From NCBI GenBank assembly GCA_030849805.1, contig JASANZ010002139.1, positions 1-53,301 on the forward strand: DNA of 53,301 nt. Direction: 5' to 3'. A program made the translations under genes and the position numbers. Source of the DNA: Sergeia podlipaevii (lineage: Eukaryota; Euglenozoa; Kinetoplastea; Trypanosomatida; Trypanosomatidae). Shown here one piece after another: positions 18,601 to 23,991 of the stretch. Numbering within the stretch: position 1 is the stretch's first letter; every line of letters starts with the position of its first letter. The notes below the pieces were generated by a model. The model ran no database searches, was not told the DNA's origin, and was given only the letters and a program-made list of their open reading frames with translations.

Positions 18601-20211
18601 AACTCGCACACTAAACGCCTCACCCCCTCCAGCTCCACCAATCTCAAAAAGCGTTGAAGTCGGGCCTTCTCCAGCAGCCGTAATAACTGCCCGACGAAAT
18701 GCACAGTCTGCGCGTATCTGACCACTTGACAGCGCGGCGCTAATATATAACTGCTGCATTTGCGATTCCACATCATCATCAATGAGCAAACGTACGCACG
18801 GTGCCTCCAAAGAAAAAAGAACATCTATAGTGTCACTTTTCACAAAAGGTTTATTCAGCTTATTCTCACTTGCTTCGCAGGCTAGTGACATGATGTGAAG
18901 ATAACGAAAAAGTGTAATCGTCTCGTCTTTCCCATAGACGTCAAGGGCTGACTGTGCTGCCTTTCTACATGCTATGAGGGTTGTCACAGGCAACTTGTCT
19001 TCCGCTTCGGCAATTATTTTCGCGTCCGCTCCCTCTCGCACCCATGGCGCGCGGAGCTTTTTTAAACTATGCAAGTAGTAGCTAGCACAGAGCTGTTTCT
19101 CATTAAGGTATGCACTCCAGCTAAAGTGCCGTCGGCGTTGTTTCGCCAACTCTAAATCCATCGTTTTTTCTATGGCGTACTTCCACCACAACCGTGAGTA
19201 TTCAGGATGACCACGGAGTGGACGAGAAGACGGCCTTATAATGTGTTCATTATGATGGACCTTTACACTTGCCAAAGAGTGGGCTATGGTGCGCACACCA
19301 ATTAGTGCTTCCGCGGAAAGCTTCATAATCCCAATACCAACAACAGCTGTAAGCTCCACTGAATTTTTCTTCCCATCGTTGCTCTCAGGTGTATATTTAG
19401 CAAAGAGTGTAACAGCTGCCTCTGTAACACATTTGGTTAGCAGCGGTTTGAAAGTGTTCGTGGCGGTATCATCTGTTTGAGGTTTCGTTCTTTGAGTGTT
19501 GTAGTCTTCATACCCAACAAGTAGTTGAAAATCTTCAAAGATAAGGCTTCGATGAATGTCAGTGACATTGCCTGAAATAAAAACCGATTGGAATTTTTCA
19601 TTCGTGGCCTCGCACCGGATGGCACCAATTTTGGCAATTAATGAAGCGTGAGAACCTTCCCAGCACCCAGATCGATCGTCCAGTTGCACAACAGTGTCAA
19701 CAATTGTAATTATCAAGTTGTTAAGAATCGCGTTTTGCAGCCTTTTAAAGAACCCACCGCTACTACCACCAGCATTAACGTTTTGTGCAGCAGATTCTGC
19801 TTCATAATTCACATCCTTTTCAGTTTCCTTTTTGTGTAGTTGAAACTCGGTGGAAATATCATCTGCCATGTCCGCTAGTGCAAGGGCACGCTTCTTTTTG
19901 GCTTGTGTTTCCTTCGCAGAGCTTGGGAGCGTAGCTGCCGGAACCAGATAAACACGGACACCGGTAATCGTGATTTCACATCTCTTGCTGTACAGATTAC
20001 GCCACGGAATCTTGACCTTTAATAGATCAATGGTGCCTATTTTCAAACACACAACACCATTGCTATCTAAAAGTGTTGATAAAAGCTCAACATTGCGCAG
20101 TTCAATCGAACCTCGCAATAGACTAACGCTAATCGAGTCCTTGTTAATGCCTTTGATGAACTTTCCTAGAAAGGATGACAGCACGGAAGCAACAAAATTA
20201 GCAAACACCAT
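6640..20211 (-). CDS. VPS13: VPS13-family bridge-like lipid transfer protein
   Basis: A 4523-aa single-exon protein. The N-terminus (residues 1 to about 100, opening MVFANFVASVLSSFLGKFIK) is a chorein domain with the LRGSIELRNVEL and LKVKIPWRNLYS patterns that cap the lipid-carrying groove. Toward the C-terminus are repeats with the invariant Asn of the VAB adaptor-binding domain (for example LRNRCGMPLWVR near 3174, LINHIGVPIRI near 3337, WVQNLSDYPLLM near 3490 and LLNNTNKRLKLYF near 3600), then the SHR-BD/APT1-like region (RWFEVDFRRG near 3870) and a C-terminal helical and beta region resembling the ATG2_C/DH-L end. Known members move glycerophospholipids in bulk between organelles at contact sites. 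It is much longer than yeast Vps13 (about 3100 aa); the excess is Ser/Gly/Ala/acidic low complexity in the middle. The start is fixed by the conserved chorein N-terminus. Confidence 0.93.
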   Translation of the reverse strand: MVFANFVASVLSSFLGKFIKGINKDSISVSLLRGSIELRNVELLSTLLDSNGVVCLKIGTIDLLKVKIPWRNLYSKRCEITITGVRVYLVPAATLPSSAKETQAKKKRALALADMADDISTEFQLHKKETEKDVNYEAESAAQNVNAGGSSGGFFKRLQNAILNNLIITIVDTVVQLDDRSGCWEGSHASLIAKIGAIRCEATNEKFQSVFISGNVTDIHRSLIFEDFQLLVGYEDYNTQRTKPQTDDTATNTFKPLLTKCVTEAAVTLFAKYTPESNDGKKNSVELTAVVGIGIMKLSAEALIGVRTIAHSLASVKVHHNEHIIRPSSRPLRGHPEYSRLWWKYAIEKTMDLELAKQRRRHFSWSAYLNEKQLCASYYLHSLKKLRAPWVREGADAKIIAEAEDKLPVTTLIACRKAAQSALDVYGKDETITLFRYLHIMSLACEASENKLNKPFVKSDTIDVLFSLEAPCVRLLIDDDVESQMQQLYISAALSSGQIRADCAFRRAVITAAGEGPTSTLFEIGGAGGGEAFSVRVELDPSSKVVDVAVQVISVSFNYDQHLHIFLLKKLSTYEQQLNLLTDSGNISRVDAELSDATPSSSLQQQRQPPPTSFTVRCLDIDVQCVAVAIDEVNASIRSIHYKKQLACTPQIMIGGLLVSAGSSLIAHANRIRVVPRMPNGTIFVEAAATLANNLEGLEQLKDTLMLLKAALAHKSRDDDDGSAQVVERKDKSSGGSPILLRLSFPSLQFEELELSKVSVDVFLRDGWIIDFCSRGIAFGGAPCGNGTLSVKLWADGRLAESPFADNIRLDDGLGFAVSINDAVLTLDAALAEVADSLYDLAILVFFQEEDQHVYMRDDSHVIPYIRGDVTVTNCMVNLCGDASSPPQQTPSPLKIHARGEDCVVVHLDRYRDKRMRVQVLLSPHLDVHLALTPYAPMSLFPPSSCAGSPSSCSSSEVGALEVVISMTPPYQEELSLFPYSRMRIDVALKERVCVGHIPTVMALWSHFNESAQPLGRVRSIASRIHFSSRNRSNGSGRGCGNGEEQRRRARSPTSVAAVAIGKAAQTKASGSIAGGDGGGRNGGGGGNVSDGKLSGIYSTPVFPGDMVISLRVEQGLAYYAWGQGAGPVPWLLQAHVPQGRLDMSSRDGCVRMEMTATLSFPRVCVAATGEAGAAPSTHSPSSLHSGVLLKVVYTNDSRPPFGAPAPADESLFVSVSGTTLGVLGSSKTVFGPLKACMSLEELAAWVNLLSFDNGDPFSSPPPAAAAPSSSLSPSMLAGQRGSSPATSPVMRRLLTTVRVAPVVLQLPALRVALVLWQGIDWRSAPGGMNVRVESASLILHKSLSEGENGNTDESTRYCATSLGHLRELQLSGHAVLTLEAAGAASHPRSGRRHGGIPTQPTWGREAPCAGLEYKTQVMFPSERAAVTPSPFKSPEMLIERFLNVEVLRCSVSELTVSEASMATLDTTTNVATRDGYMSHVAQLRQFMQRQKEQLQHLKQYRVRAALQRGGRYYASFFFPSSSPSSWLSASLPLVVGSAATGQSMPGVAAVMPLLTCVRGIEVVGEWYSPWRGSSVGLSCSVENIRYAAAAAAAPQHGCSESAFSAATGMVVDAGSGGILMHLDKVGGKNWKHTVCIVSSLEMHSHLPAKSSALRTNADDGEEEPRRASDDADEGGSRTAQPRSATITTTTRGNVKQPTMSSSFYSPLVDPGVVTEVRVSPLIAVVNLSSYALLCELPGRLSWVMSAARTTAMEAKSATAPSPPRSSSCSCGTIKRRCEKASSELDSAKSRRKAGDGLYFLSHSIALILEQTRMEGEKGKEGAVIEEGKRPATLRWAEVSKWHAMSDVTRQVTVTGAVQRIAYCVVLSDARVCFVDMDETAYLAAFGRVSPTQKGGVDLGSGAHTHVRNHNNIIGGSGYTPDASSCSDNRGDEEDEEDACAVTMRPSETSRGNKSAYSAVANATVAAEDSTPPPSTGTQRNTKQRHHRRPTSARRARGGDGSSAAVIGARIAAEHALLTICLLETRVTAFSDAWGVTLRSLICTVGHPAAHAPLLAVDRLELYVPLTAQDVPLVSLLAREKKASPEAGAHAQLASLVNPPPLTPGQDEQPVARVGGQVGCRMEALAMDVSAPIVISLVDFFTEQPLRLLASTRRQPQQHLRPASLSSAQREDTSAASHFRCIRIVRSVYDLREDLLLSRERLVLHFANDATNHITVCMHGHTITLDPSLIQQHSAGKGRAVLLVEEGLTVTFAGGTFRVPWTAASAHVTLDRVANSQGRGEVVLLPYTAAGEGSYVRWNEDVRLAFVEKSMLESTGTSAATVNRCIEEEDAYSDTDDEDASSGEERGSNTGWHSPINKAASTRSFEPKKGGEKTHSSGTHAVGKKHPLQQHHHSKRRRRHRHLPQGEDAATSKPRVYYSGHLLIPTCTLRARTSSSGGNADDDRVLQLSVVVEAYASISDGRVMREDIQLNDLTVEAQLPGKTSTNANTTLLSPLSVSVLTSDGLHHAVAASAVAVDVTGGDILLLSSLAADVGCVVTTARYLTRSEAERVFMQNVDAVLAWRTSGMLAVEEEDGATDGESKRGSIAAKSSKAEPPATAADVPETDGTEAARAVAEAEEDNEMKIQEEHGNGGQGREDEEEQEDSPRQQSAYAPAPTYPRDTTAASGSAGLSVAFFTPTLEATLSDHRYPLLRAEVHGVNFRHFSPAAAMRSTYLQCQALQVDVYGKGRWDVVVPPRAVLSLEVINTTSRHSTNAHVWLRCDGIEVQFSALIGVKLLYVMRHVSALMKLDTARASPLHQQHLQLQPPQQEQGHRRTAAGQASSPRAVSVGSEEDNRSGSSNSGGSEERSDEGEFDFSAGPHHKVSPPPPPALLLSSISDFAASTVTGTIAASARGGGGGGAATLARTSTEATHRFVNSFDCVFFLRIGPNDPEANGDMFVLPPSSTLEVSVPYKRAHELYVYLYPENCVDYYYGGGGGGGGRRREGSRGGSEASTPIAASSITPAAAAAWNGRYVLNAGGRSRNMEHACTVVSSLQYGSVTGLVVDDLLVVLSCMELDTFSGLRDEIVGIHYVPPQWQENNRRTRLGPSGGGGGGGADSQSSYACSSLNTSRLADGVSESGDEEEGRGGSDGYRVSPHSMTLGNDGGGAEDAEADEEAVLVVVQLHAKTALRNRCGMPLWVRQCSSLSTNGAHSPASEHHRQQHSEGLDDDRRFSSLAGIPFALLPSEWHHPLRGACTGVVLQARLRGRLYEGFLNTLTCPAETFIFLHPKEAQASSFGEEDATQAASHERFFDSDWDKPVNLQDSRPVALFAVTKQLVESLSSTITLYPRVSLINHIGVPIRIAALQEDHNAGPQTPADVSVIESWTPDRLEPDEQQREYQRQRRRSRARAEFYKSLITLGAHECLQHRQALPLLQCTYSSNFVLALAFTQCTGCVIQTVDLCEIVTNVRDNVDHLPRLLPLQDNNGRTFYVQVSLLAYTIVLSVGVWVQNLSDYPLLMSESLLTRRLSAGQDANTGIVPSQGTPFLIGCRLQEVTSVFFTIGLDGSWSSEVEIEVGASGVIESFQKQLHITRSCNYVIQFPDAQEGRPVVVLITPRWVLLNNTNKRLKLYFDFPGLAKAIRKAARRSKQQTSEGDGKDVLAALSSVATIQLNPGEYHVSCVGPKFGSRLALQELLEGTVPTRETLSDGGGGEGNGNDQYARNLAAYYECHRTDFVSLDRPGQSTFNLWAAPRPPGKRMGVQYGASLPVYRSREGFSPTALELFDQYDTEAVVTGRLAVSVRHVDNVLAVVLQHVGATKVCVQNRLGVGGSGSSAVSVMARQEGSRRRNVVPPGQNRFFLWEDSRGEHVICVHIVGMKGRWFEVDFRRGECQVTRRSTLDADRRRHAATKAGNGDSGSAYDGTHLPFYVRGFTSTDKTRVTIVVTDTPVPVYAAIGSWRTSSMLSLSISFLRLAWLRDATTNNSTAATSASVGVHSTISSKDTLCSVIIEGADLELLGTEDHHSCHASIHQLQVVDETTRTVIVHRVRVQAPPSLSSAMAAPPSLPLKGSPPRRASSASPQPPPVTAPSPVALWGAAEKWLSHFTREAGSLELATDVSLSASFIQYADGMVRVTELTSAVTPLVVKVEDHFVAMMVKEGRHLGGMLAKRNVRSGGARTFIAGASSDAAGAGAITGDAASGLYGASPAVTSGAGHAGERGRDAAYPQRQARAQAISDGAVGTFMSQAESIWQLVSFLQDEQHHDAEEAGLFMQAAPGGGSGDRHSHSRGNDMRHHTGRYRKSHSHHDAAASRKQQQRHGRVPPGASLQSSQKRAKERGSTQLLLFIGRMTISRITLFVTFTRCRPDPLWPLFGALVLMLPTQLSQKELYLKSFTLQDQVETVASLKERLMRWCMHGLRKQWTKVTRIGSVLELFTLYKRVAPLRRAPRPLTLTQVQFLRNSAMGGPIAFVSSCDDDEGDGQREDPGEGGEEGDHTGKRARERLGGGEEEGSCGRVVVVGNDADENRNRSGAVRFARATDILME

Positions 20212-20221
20212 ACTCCATCAT
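20198..20221 (-). promoter_or_regulatory. Candidate upstream ORF overlapping the VPS13 start
   Basis: Ten bases upstream of the VPS13 ATG, in another frame, ATG ATG begins a seven-residue reading frame (MMEYGVC) that ends in TAA inside the VPS13 coding sequence. A CACCTTTTTCAG polypyrimidine-AG signal (AG complement near 20253) would put the spliced-leader junction about 30 bases further upstream, so the uORF should be in the mature mRNA if that acceptor is used. An overlapping uORF normally lowers initiation at the main ATG. Confidence 0.5.
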
Positions 20222-20717
20222 TCAACAGCAACGCCAGAACAAAGTAAATTTACTGAAAAAGGTGATTTTAAAAAACGTTAAAAATAACCGAAACGGCTAT
20301 CTATCAGTACGATTGAGTAGCTATATGTACAGCAACATAAGACAAATAGTAAAAAAGAAAAAAAAAATTAATTGATTTTTAAAAGGAAGAAAAGACAAAT
20401 GGGAGGAAATATTAAAAATGCTATTGCAATAAAATAATAATAATAAAATAATAATGAAAAAAAGAAACAACTTCACCAAAGTATTTAAGAAATAAAATAT
20501 TTAATTTTTTTTGGAAATTGATGTTAGGAGCAAAAAAAAGAAAATATGTAAAGTTCATAAATATGTATTGTTATGCACGAGCTCAAAACGTTAGGATATA
20601 AATAGTGGCGGTCAAGGCACACACACACACAGAAATAATAGATTGCGCAAATTGAATTTATACCCGATAAACTTGCAGCAGATACAATGACATTAAATAA
20701 GCCAATACTTCCTTCAA
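20212..20717. other. Intergenic spacer, VPS13 to PUB-domain gene
   Basis: A very A/T-rich stretch with A-runs, AATAAT repeats at about 20431-20457 and a short (CA)n at about 20620-20632. It holds a likely VPS13 splice-acceptor signal near 20253-20264 (minus strand). Nothing else is supported. Confidence 0.65.
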
Positions 20718-21614
20718 TTAAAGAAATAGTTGGGAAAATGGAGTAGAGCAGTATATGCATTCACCACATGGCTTATTGGGATGCTCGTTACTCTTCAAAG
20801 TTCCATCATCTGCAATGAGTTTGGCAGTAAAGTGAACTGTATTGCCAAAGTTTTCTGTGCCGGGAATGCCATTATACTGATATCCATGCTCGATTCCCAA
20901 GTGCAGCACTGTTGTTGCATCGGAAGAAAGGTGCGCTACATATGAATATAGTAAATTCTTACCCGAAAGAAGATGCCAGTGCGCCTCCAAGCAGTTATCC
21001 GCGCATCCTTGAAAGCACGCATAAACTCGACCGTGAGACATTCTGCGAAGAGTGAAGCTTTTGGCCTCAAAAAAGCAGTTACGAATGCGGCCAGAGTTCA
21101 GCAGCGCCTTCCTTGCCATAGGTTTCAACGACTCAACAGATGTAAAATCGTCAACGCACATTATATTCGCGTTTTCTTTTGCTAGCCATTCGGAATTATT
21201 GACATCTCTCGCAATTCGCTGCTGTAAAATATCGCGCTTCAGTGCCTCCCGCTGTTCTAAAAGCTCTTTTCCACGAGATTTGATCTGTGCTGACGTTCCA
21301 CCATGTTTAGCCTCTTCAATAGCCTTTTCAATGGACGAAAAAGTAGCGTCAGCAGCTTTGAGGGTTTCTGGCAACCCGAAAAACACCCAACGATCTTCTA
21401 CTTCTGATTTTTTAAACCCTAGCGTATGGAAAAGAAATTCGACGTACTTTTCGGAAATGCCAGCTGTATTTCGTTGAATCGCCTTATTATCGCAACGAAC
21501 ACTTCGGAACATAGGGTTGTTATAATCGAGCATTAAATTTGCTAGCAGCCTCCTAAACACCGTATCCAGTGCTACACGTACGCCCTCGGCATCTTCACCA
21601 CCTAACGCTGTCAT
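20718..21614 (-). CDS. PUB-domain protein with Cys-containing C-terminal domain
   Basis: A 298-aa protein, counted from the ATG at 21614; a longer frame exists only through a TTG and is not used. Residues about 8-95 resemble the PUB (PNGase/UBA or UBX) domain: FRRLLANLML, then NPMFRSVRCDNKAIQRN, then EFLFHTLGFKKSE followed by a hydrophobic strand. PUB domains bind the C-terminal tail of the AAA ATPase p97/VCP, so a role in ubiquitin-linked extraction is possible. A charged helix covers about 95-160. The C-terminal half (about 175-298) is not a domain I recognise; it has several Cys (ACFQGCADNC, and a closing CGECIYC) and His residues that might bind metal. It is the first gene of the leftward block at the divergent strand switch, and its base composition is more A/T-rich than the VPS13 body. 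The PUB call is moderately sure. Confidence 0.75.
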   Translation of the reverse strand: MTALGGEDAEGVRVALDTVFRRLLANLMLDYNNPMFRSVRCDNKAIQRNTAGISEKYVEFLFHTLGFKKSEVEDRWVFFGLPETLKAADATFSSIEKAIEEAKHGGTSAQIKSRGKELLEQREALKRDILQQRIARDVNNSEWLAKENANIMCVDDFTSVESLKPMARKALLNSGRIRNCFFEAKSFTLRRMSHGRVYACFQGCADNCLEAHWHLLSGKNLLYSYVAHLSSDATTVLHLGIEHGYQYNGIPGTENFGNTVHFTAKLIADDGTLKSNEHPNKPCGECIYCSTPFSQLFL

Positions 21615-22066
21615 AGTGTCGCCAAAAGAAAACAAAATATGTCAAAGGAAAATTAGGTTTCTAAATATATAGTATTCGCTGTGCAAAATACTTGTGATGA
21701 CAACATCATTAAATGGCAACCAACAAAGAAAGAGGGGAAAAAATGGAAAGTAAAACTATAATTTCAAAAGAATGTTAGTATACGATACAGAATGAAGTAT
21801 TTTCGTACAAGAATGAAGGGACGTGGCGCTACTCGTGAAGGCAGATTCCAGGCTCGAGAAACAATGCCATGAATTTTTGGCGGCGGGGCGAGCAGGGGGG
21901 AAACAAAAGTATTTCACTCCTCATTCAAAAAGAAAATGCATACAACCAAGTTACTCCTTTGCACGCCTTCAGCGTGAGCATAGGCGACACACTGCAAAAG
22001 AGAGAGCAATAACAGTTTTCAAAGGTTCGGCGCTTTACAAAAAAGCAGGCGAGGGGCAAAAAGGTA
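21615..22066. other. Divergent strand-switch region, left part
   Basis: Between the leftward PUB gene and the tRNA cluster. No ORF is supported. In trypanosomatids divergent strand switches are where Pol II transcription starts in both directions; no defined motif is visible. The repeat copy that carries the tRNAs begins at 22017. The A-runs at 22037-22042 and 22058-22062 read as T-runs on the minus strand and would terminate Pol III transcription of tRNA-Phe. Confidence 0.6.
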
Positions 22067-22077
22067 TGCCGCGACCC

Positions 22078-22139
<62 letters not shown>
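22067..22139 (-). tRNA. tRNA-Phe(GAA), copy 1
   Basis: Folds as a 73-nt cloverleaf on the minus strand: acceptor GCCGCGA paired with TCGCGGC, discriminator A, anticodon loop ACTGAAGATCT with anticodon GAA, and T-arm GGTTCGATCC. No intron. A T5 run (complement of 22058-22062) follows as the Pol III terminator. Confidence 0.96.
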
Positions 22140-22208
22140 TTCGGTTAACAAGCGGAAGTGTTCGGTGCGCAGACATGGATGCGGAAGAACTTGTCTCTCT
22201 TGATTACA

Positions 22209-22280
22209 TCCGATATAGTATAATGGTTAGAACACTTGGCTTTCACCCAGGAGATCCGGGTTCGATCCCCGGTATCGGAG
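22209..22280 (+). tRNA. tRNA-Glu(TTC), copy 1
   Basis: 72-nt cloverleaf: acceptor TCCGATA with TATCGGA, discriminator G, anticodon arm CTTGG-CTTTCAC-CCAGG with anticodon TTC, and T-loop GGTTCGATCC. A T5 run directly follows (22281-22285). It is divergent from tRNA-Phe with a 69-bp spacer. Confidence 0.95.
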
Positions 22281-22327
22281 TTTTTCCTCCTTTTTCGAGA
22301 AATGCTTTGACGCGAAGCAAAAAAGTT

Positions 22328-22398
22328 AGGGGAGACCGGGAATCGGACCCGGGTTATCAGAGCCACAATCTGATGTTCTGCCACTGAACTATCTCCCC
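22328..22398 (-). tRNA. tRNA-His(GTG), copy 1
   Basis: Cloverleaf with acceptor GGGGAGA and TCTCCCC, anticodon loop ATTGTGGC with anticodon GTG, and T-arm GGGTCCGATTCCC. The genomic base at the discriminator position is T on the coding strand, and G-1 is not encoded. A T6 run (complement of 22319-22324) ends the unit. Confidence 0.94.
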
Positions 22399-22462
22399 AC
22401 GACTCGAAGTGCTCATCGCCCGCGTTGTGTGAGTCCGTTTCGGAATCGGAAAGTGAAAAAGT

Positions 22463-22535
22463 TACGACGGGCGGGGATTGAACCCGCGATCTCTCGCGTG
22501 TGAGGCGAATGTCCTAACCACTAGACGACCATCGC
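22463..22535 (-). tRNA. tRNA-Val(CAC), copy 1
   Basis: 73-nt cloverleaf: acceptor GCGATGG pairs with CCGTCGT (including G-U pairs), discriminator A, anticodon loop CTCACAC with anticodon CAC, and T-arm GGGTTCAATCCC. A T5 run (complement of 22456-22460) follows. Confidence 0.94.
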
Positions 22536-22926
22536 ACAATTCTGCTGCAGCGAGTTTCGGCTGTTCTTGGCACGCACTTTTGAAAGTGGGGAGGGGGGGG
22601 GGATGAGATGTTGAGAGTGGCAATGCTTGGATTGGATGTTGTGATGAGGTGGGTGCAGTATTGCATTTTTGTGTCGTTTTTGTTGTCAGTGTTTAATTTG
22701 TTCATTCTGTGTTCCATTTTTTAATTGCTGCTGAAGTATTATGGTGGCTACCTCTAAACAAAGATTATATTGGTTCCGAAAGCAATCTTGAATGAGGTAT
22801 ATTATGGTTTCTTAACAATTCCTTTTTTTTTTAATTGTTTTACACCTCGTGTCAAAAGAGTAGTTGCGTCATATGTGCTAGCTGCTTAAAGCAAAAGTTT
22901 AATATTCATTTTTTTTTTTTCGAGCA
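22536..22926. other. Divergent strand-switch region, right part
   Basis: No gene. It contains a short G-run at 22594-22602 and two pyrimidine tracts ahead of the UEV-RING gene. The tract at about 22822-22834 is followed by an AG at about 22856, giving a leader of about 70 nt. The T-run at 22909-22920 has an AG only two bases before the ATG. Confidence 0.6.
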
Positions 22927-23676
22927 ATGAACGACGACATAATACTGTTTTTTAGTAGAGCTACTCACTGCAAACCAGAGGTACTGAGGAGAATTGTTGC
23001 CGATATTGACACCCTCACTAACTCTTTACGATTGTCACGCAGGATTACAACATGGGGTACAACTGAGCAACCAAAGATTTGTATATACGGGGGTTTGCCG
23101 TTGACATTTTCACAGGATCCTGCAAATAGTAGTAGCAATCCGATTGGTAGCAGCAACACTACAGAGGCTAAATACGTCCTACCTATTCAAATATGGATTA
23201 CACATCAGTACCCTATTGATCCTCCAAATATATATCTTGTGTGTACAGACATTTGTGATAGCGGAGCCAACACTGGAACGCAAAGCAACGCAGTTGTAAA
23301 AATTGTAGGCAACCATCCAAATGTTGACTTGACGGGACTATGCTTTTGCGCTGAACTTGCTGACTGGCGGCCAGCAACCTCTTCTCTATGCATCACAGTC
23401 GAGAGACTTGGCCGTGCAATGGAGCGCAGTGGTATCTGCCCGCTGTATATGGATGAGAATGTAAATACTGAGCCCTCTTCAGGCATTTCGCCCTCTTTTC
23501 CTGAAGTTGAAGGTGACGTAGGTGAAGGAAACGAGTGCATCATCTGCGTCGGCAAGAAGGATACTGTTTTGGTTCCTTGTGGACACTACTGCTTGTGTAT
23601 GGCTTGTGCTTCGAATGTGCTTGAGTGCCCAGTATGTCGCGCCAAGATTAAGGTACGTCAGCGCATTTTCTACTAG
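22927..23676 (+). CDS. UEV (inactive E2-like) domain fused to a C-terminal RING finger
   Basis: A 249-aa protein. Residues about 20-165 match the UEV fold of TSG101/Vps23: the YPIDPPNIYLV strand-turn, an E2-like His-Pro-Asn at 130-132, then VDLTGLCFC and ELADWRP. At the position of an E2 catalytic Cys lies Phe140, flanked by Cys139 and Cys141, so it should not conjugate ubiquitin by the normal route. Residues 204-237 form a C3HC4 RING: C204, C207, C218, H220, C224, C227, C234 and C237. There is no coiled coil or steadiness box, so it is not a canonical ESCRT-I Vps23. The fusion suggests a ubiquitin-binding module carrying its own E3 activity, perhaps for endosomal sorting; that is inference. 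First gene of the rightward block. Confidence 0.88.
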   Translation: MNDDIILFFSRATHCKPEVLRRIVADIDTLTNSLRLSRRITTWGTTEQPKICIYGGLPLTFSQDPANSSSNPIGSSNTTEAKYVLPIQIWITHQYPIDPPNIYLVCTDICDSGANTGTQSNAVVKIVGNHPNVDLTGLCFCAELADWRPATSSLCITVERLGRAMERSGICPLYMDENVNTEPSSGISPSFPEVEGDVGEGNECIICVGKKDTVLVPCGHYCLCMACASNVLECPVCRAKIKVRQRIFY

Positions 23677-23991
23677 CTACATTGCTTTATTCAATTTCAA
23701 CGAAAAGAAAGGAACAACATTGCTTTTCTTTTCGCTTTTTTTTTTTGTTCTGTGTCGTAGATAGTGGTTGGGCTCCAATTTCTCGTGTACATTTTAATTT
23801 ATTTATTGCTAAACAGATACAAATACTCATGACCGTTATTATTTACATATGATGCTATGGTTTGATTGAATCGCATTAAGACGACATGATCAGAACAAGA
23901 ACTGTTTATTTTCTTCTCTTATTTTAATTTAGTTTTGTTTAGTAGTTATTATTAGCAAAAAAAGAAAATAAGAACAGTAAGCAGGAAGACG
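23677..23991 (+). other. Intergenic spacer with splice signals
   Basis: 315 bases, A/T-rich, with a T-run near 23734-23745 and a pyrimidine tract around 23910-23940 before the next ATG, suitable for polyadenylation of the UEV-RING mRNA and trans-splicing of the following gene. Confidence 0.6.

Larger units (their letters stand above)
22017..22537. repeat. tRNA-cluster direct repeat, copy 1
   Basis: 521 bases carrying tRNA-Phe(-), tRNA-Glu(+), tRNA-His(-) and tRNA-Val(-). It matches 28983-29503 in the same orientation with six substitutions, one deletion and one insertion by eye, all in spacers; the four tRNA genes are identical. Both ends are sharp: flanking sequence is unrelated before tttcaaagg and after catcgcac. 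Confidence 0.95.

Noticed and set aside
22036..22050. A 15-base match (TACAAAAAAGCAGGC) to the Gateway attB1 cloning site
   Set aside because: It occurs in both genomic repeat copies, the wider attB1 sequence does not match, and the A-run is a natural T-run terminator for the minus-strand tRNA-Phe. Coincidence is the better explanation.
21823..22387. Plus-strand ORFs across the tRNA cluster
   Set aside because: They read through tRNA genes, and an almost identical peptide recurs at the second copy only because the DNA is repeated.
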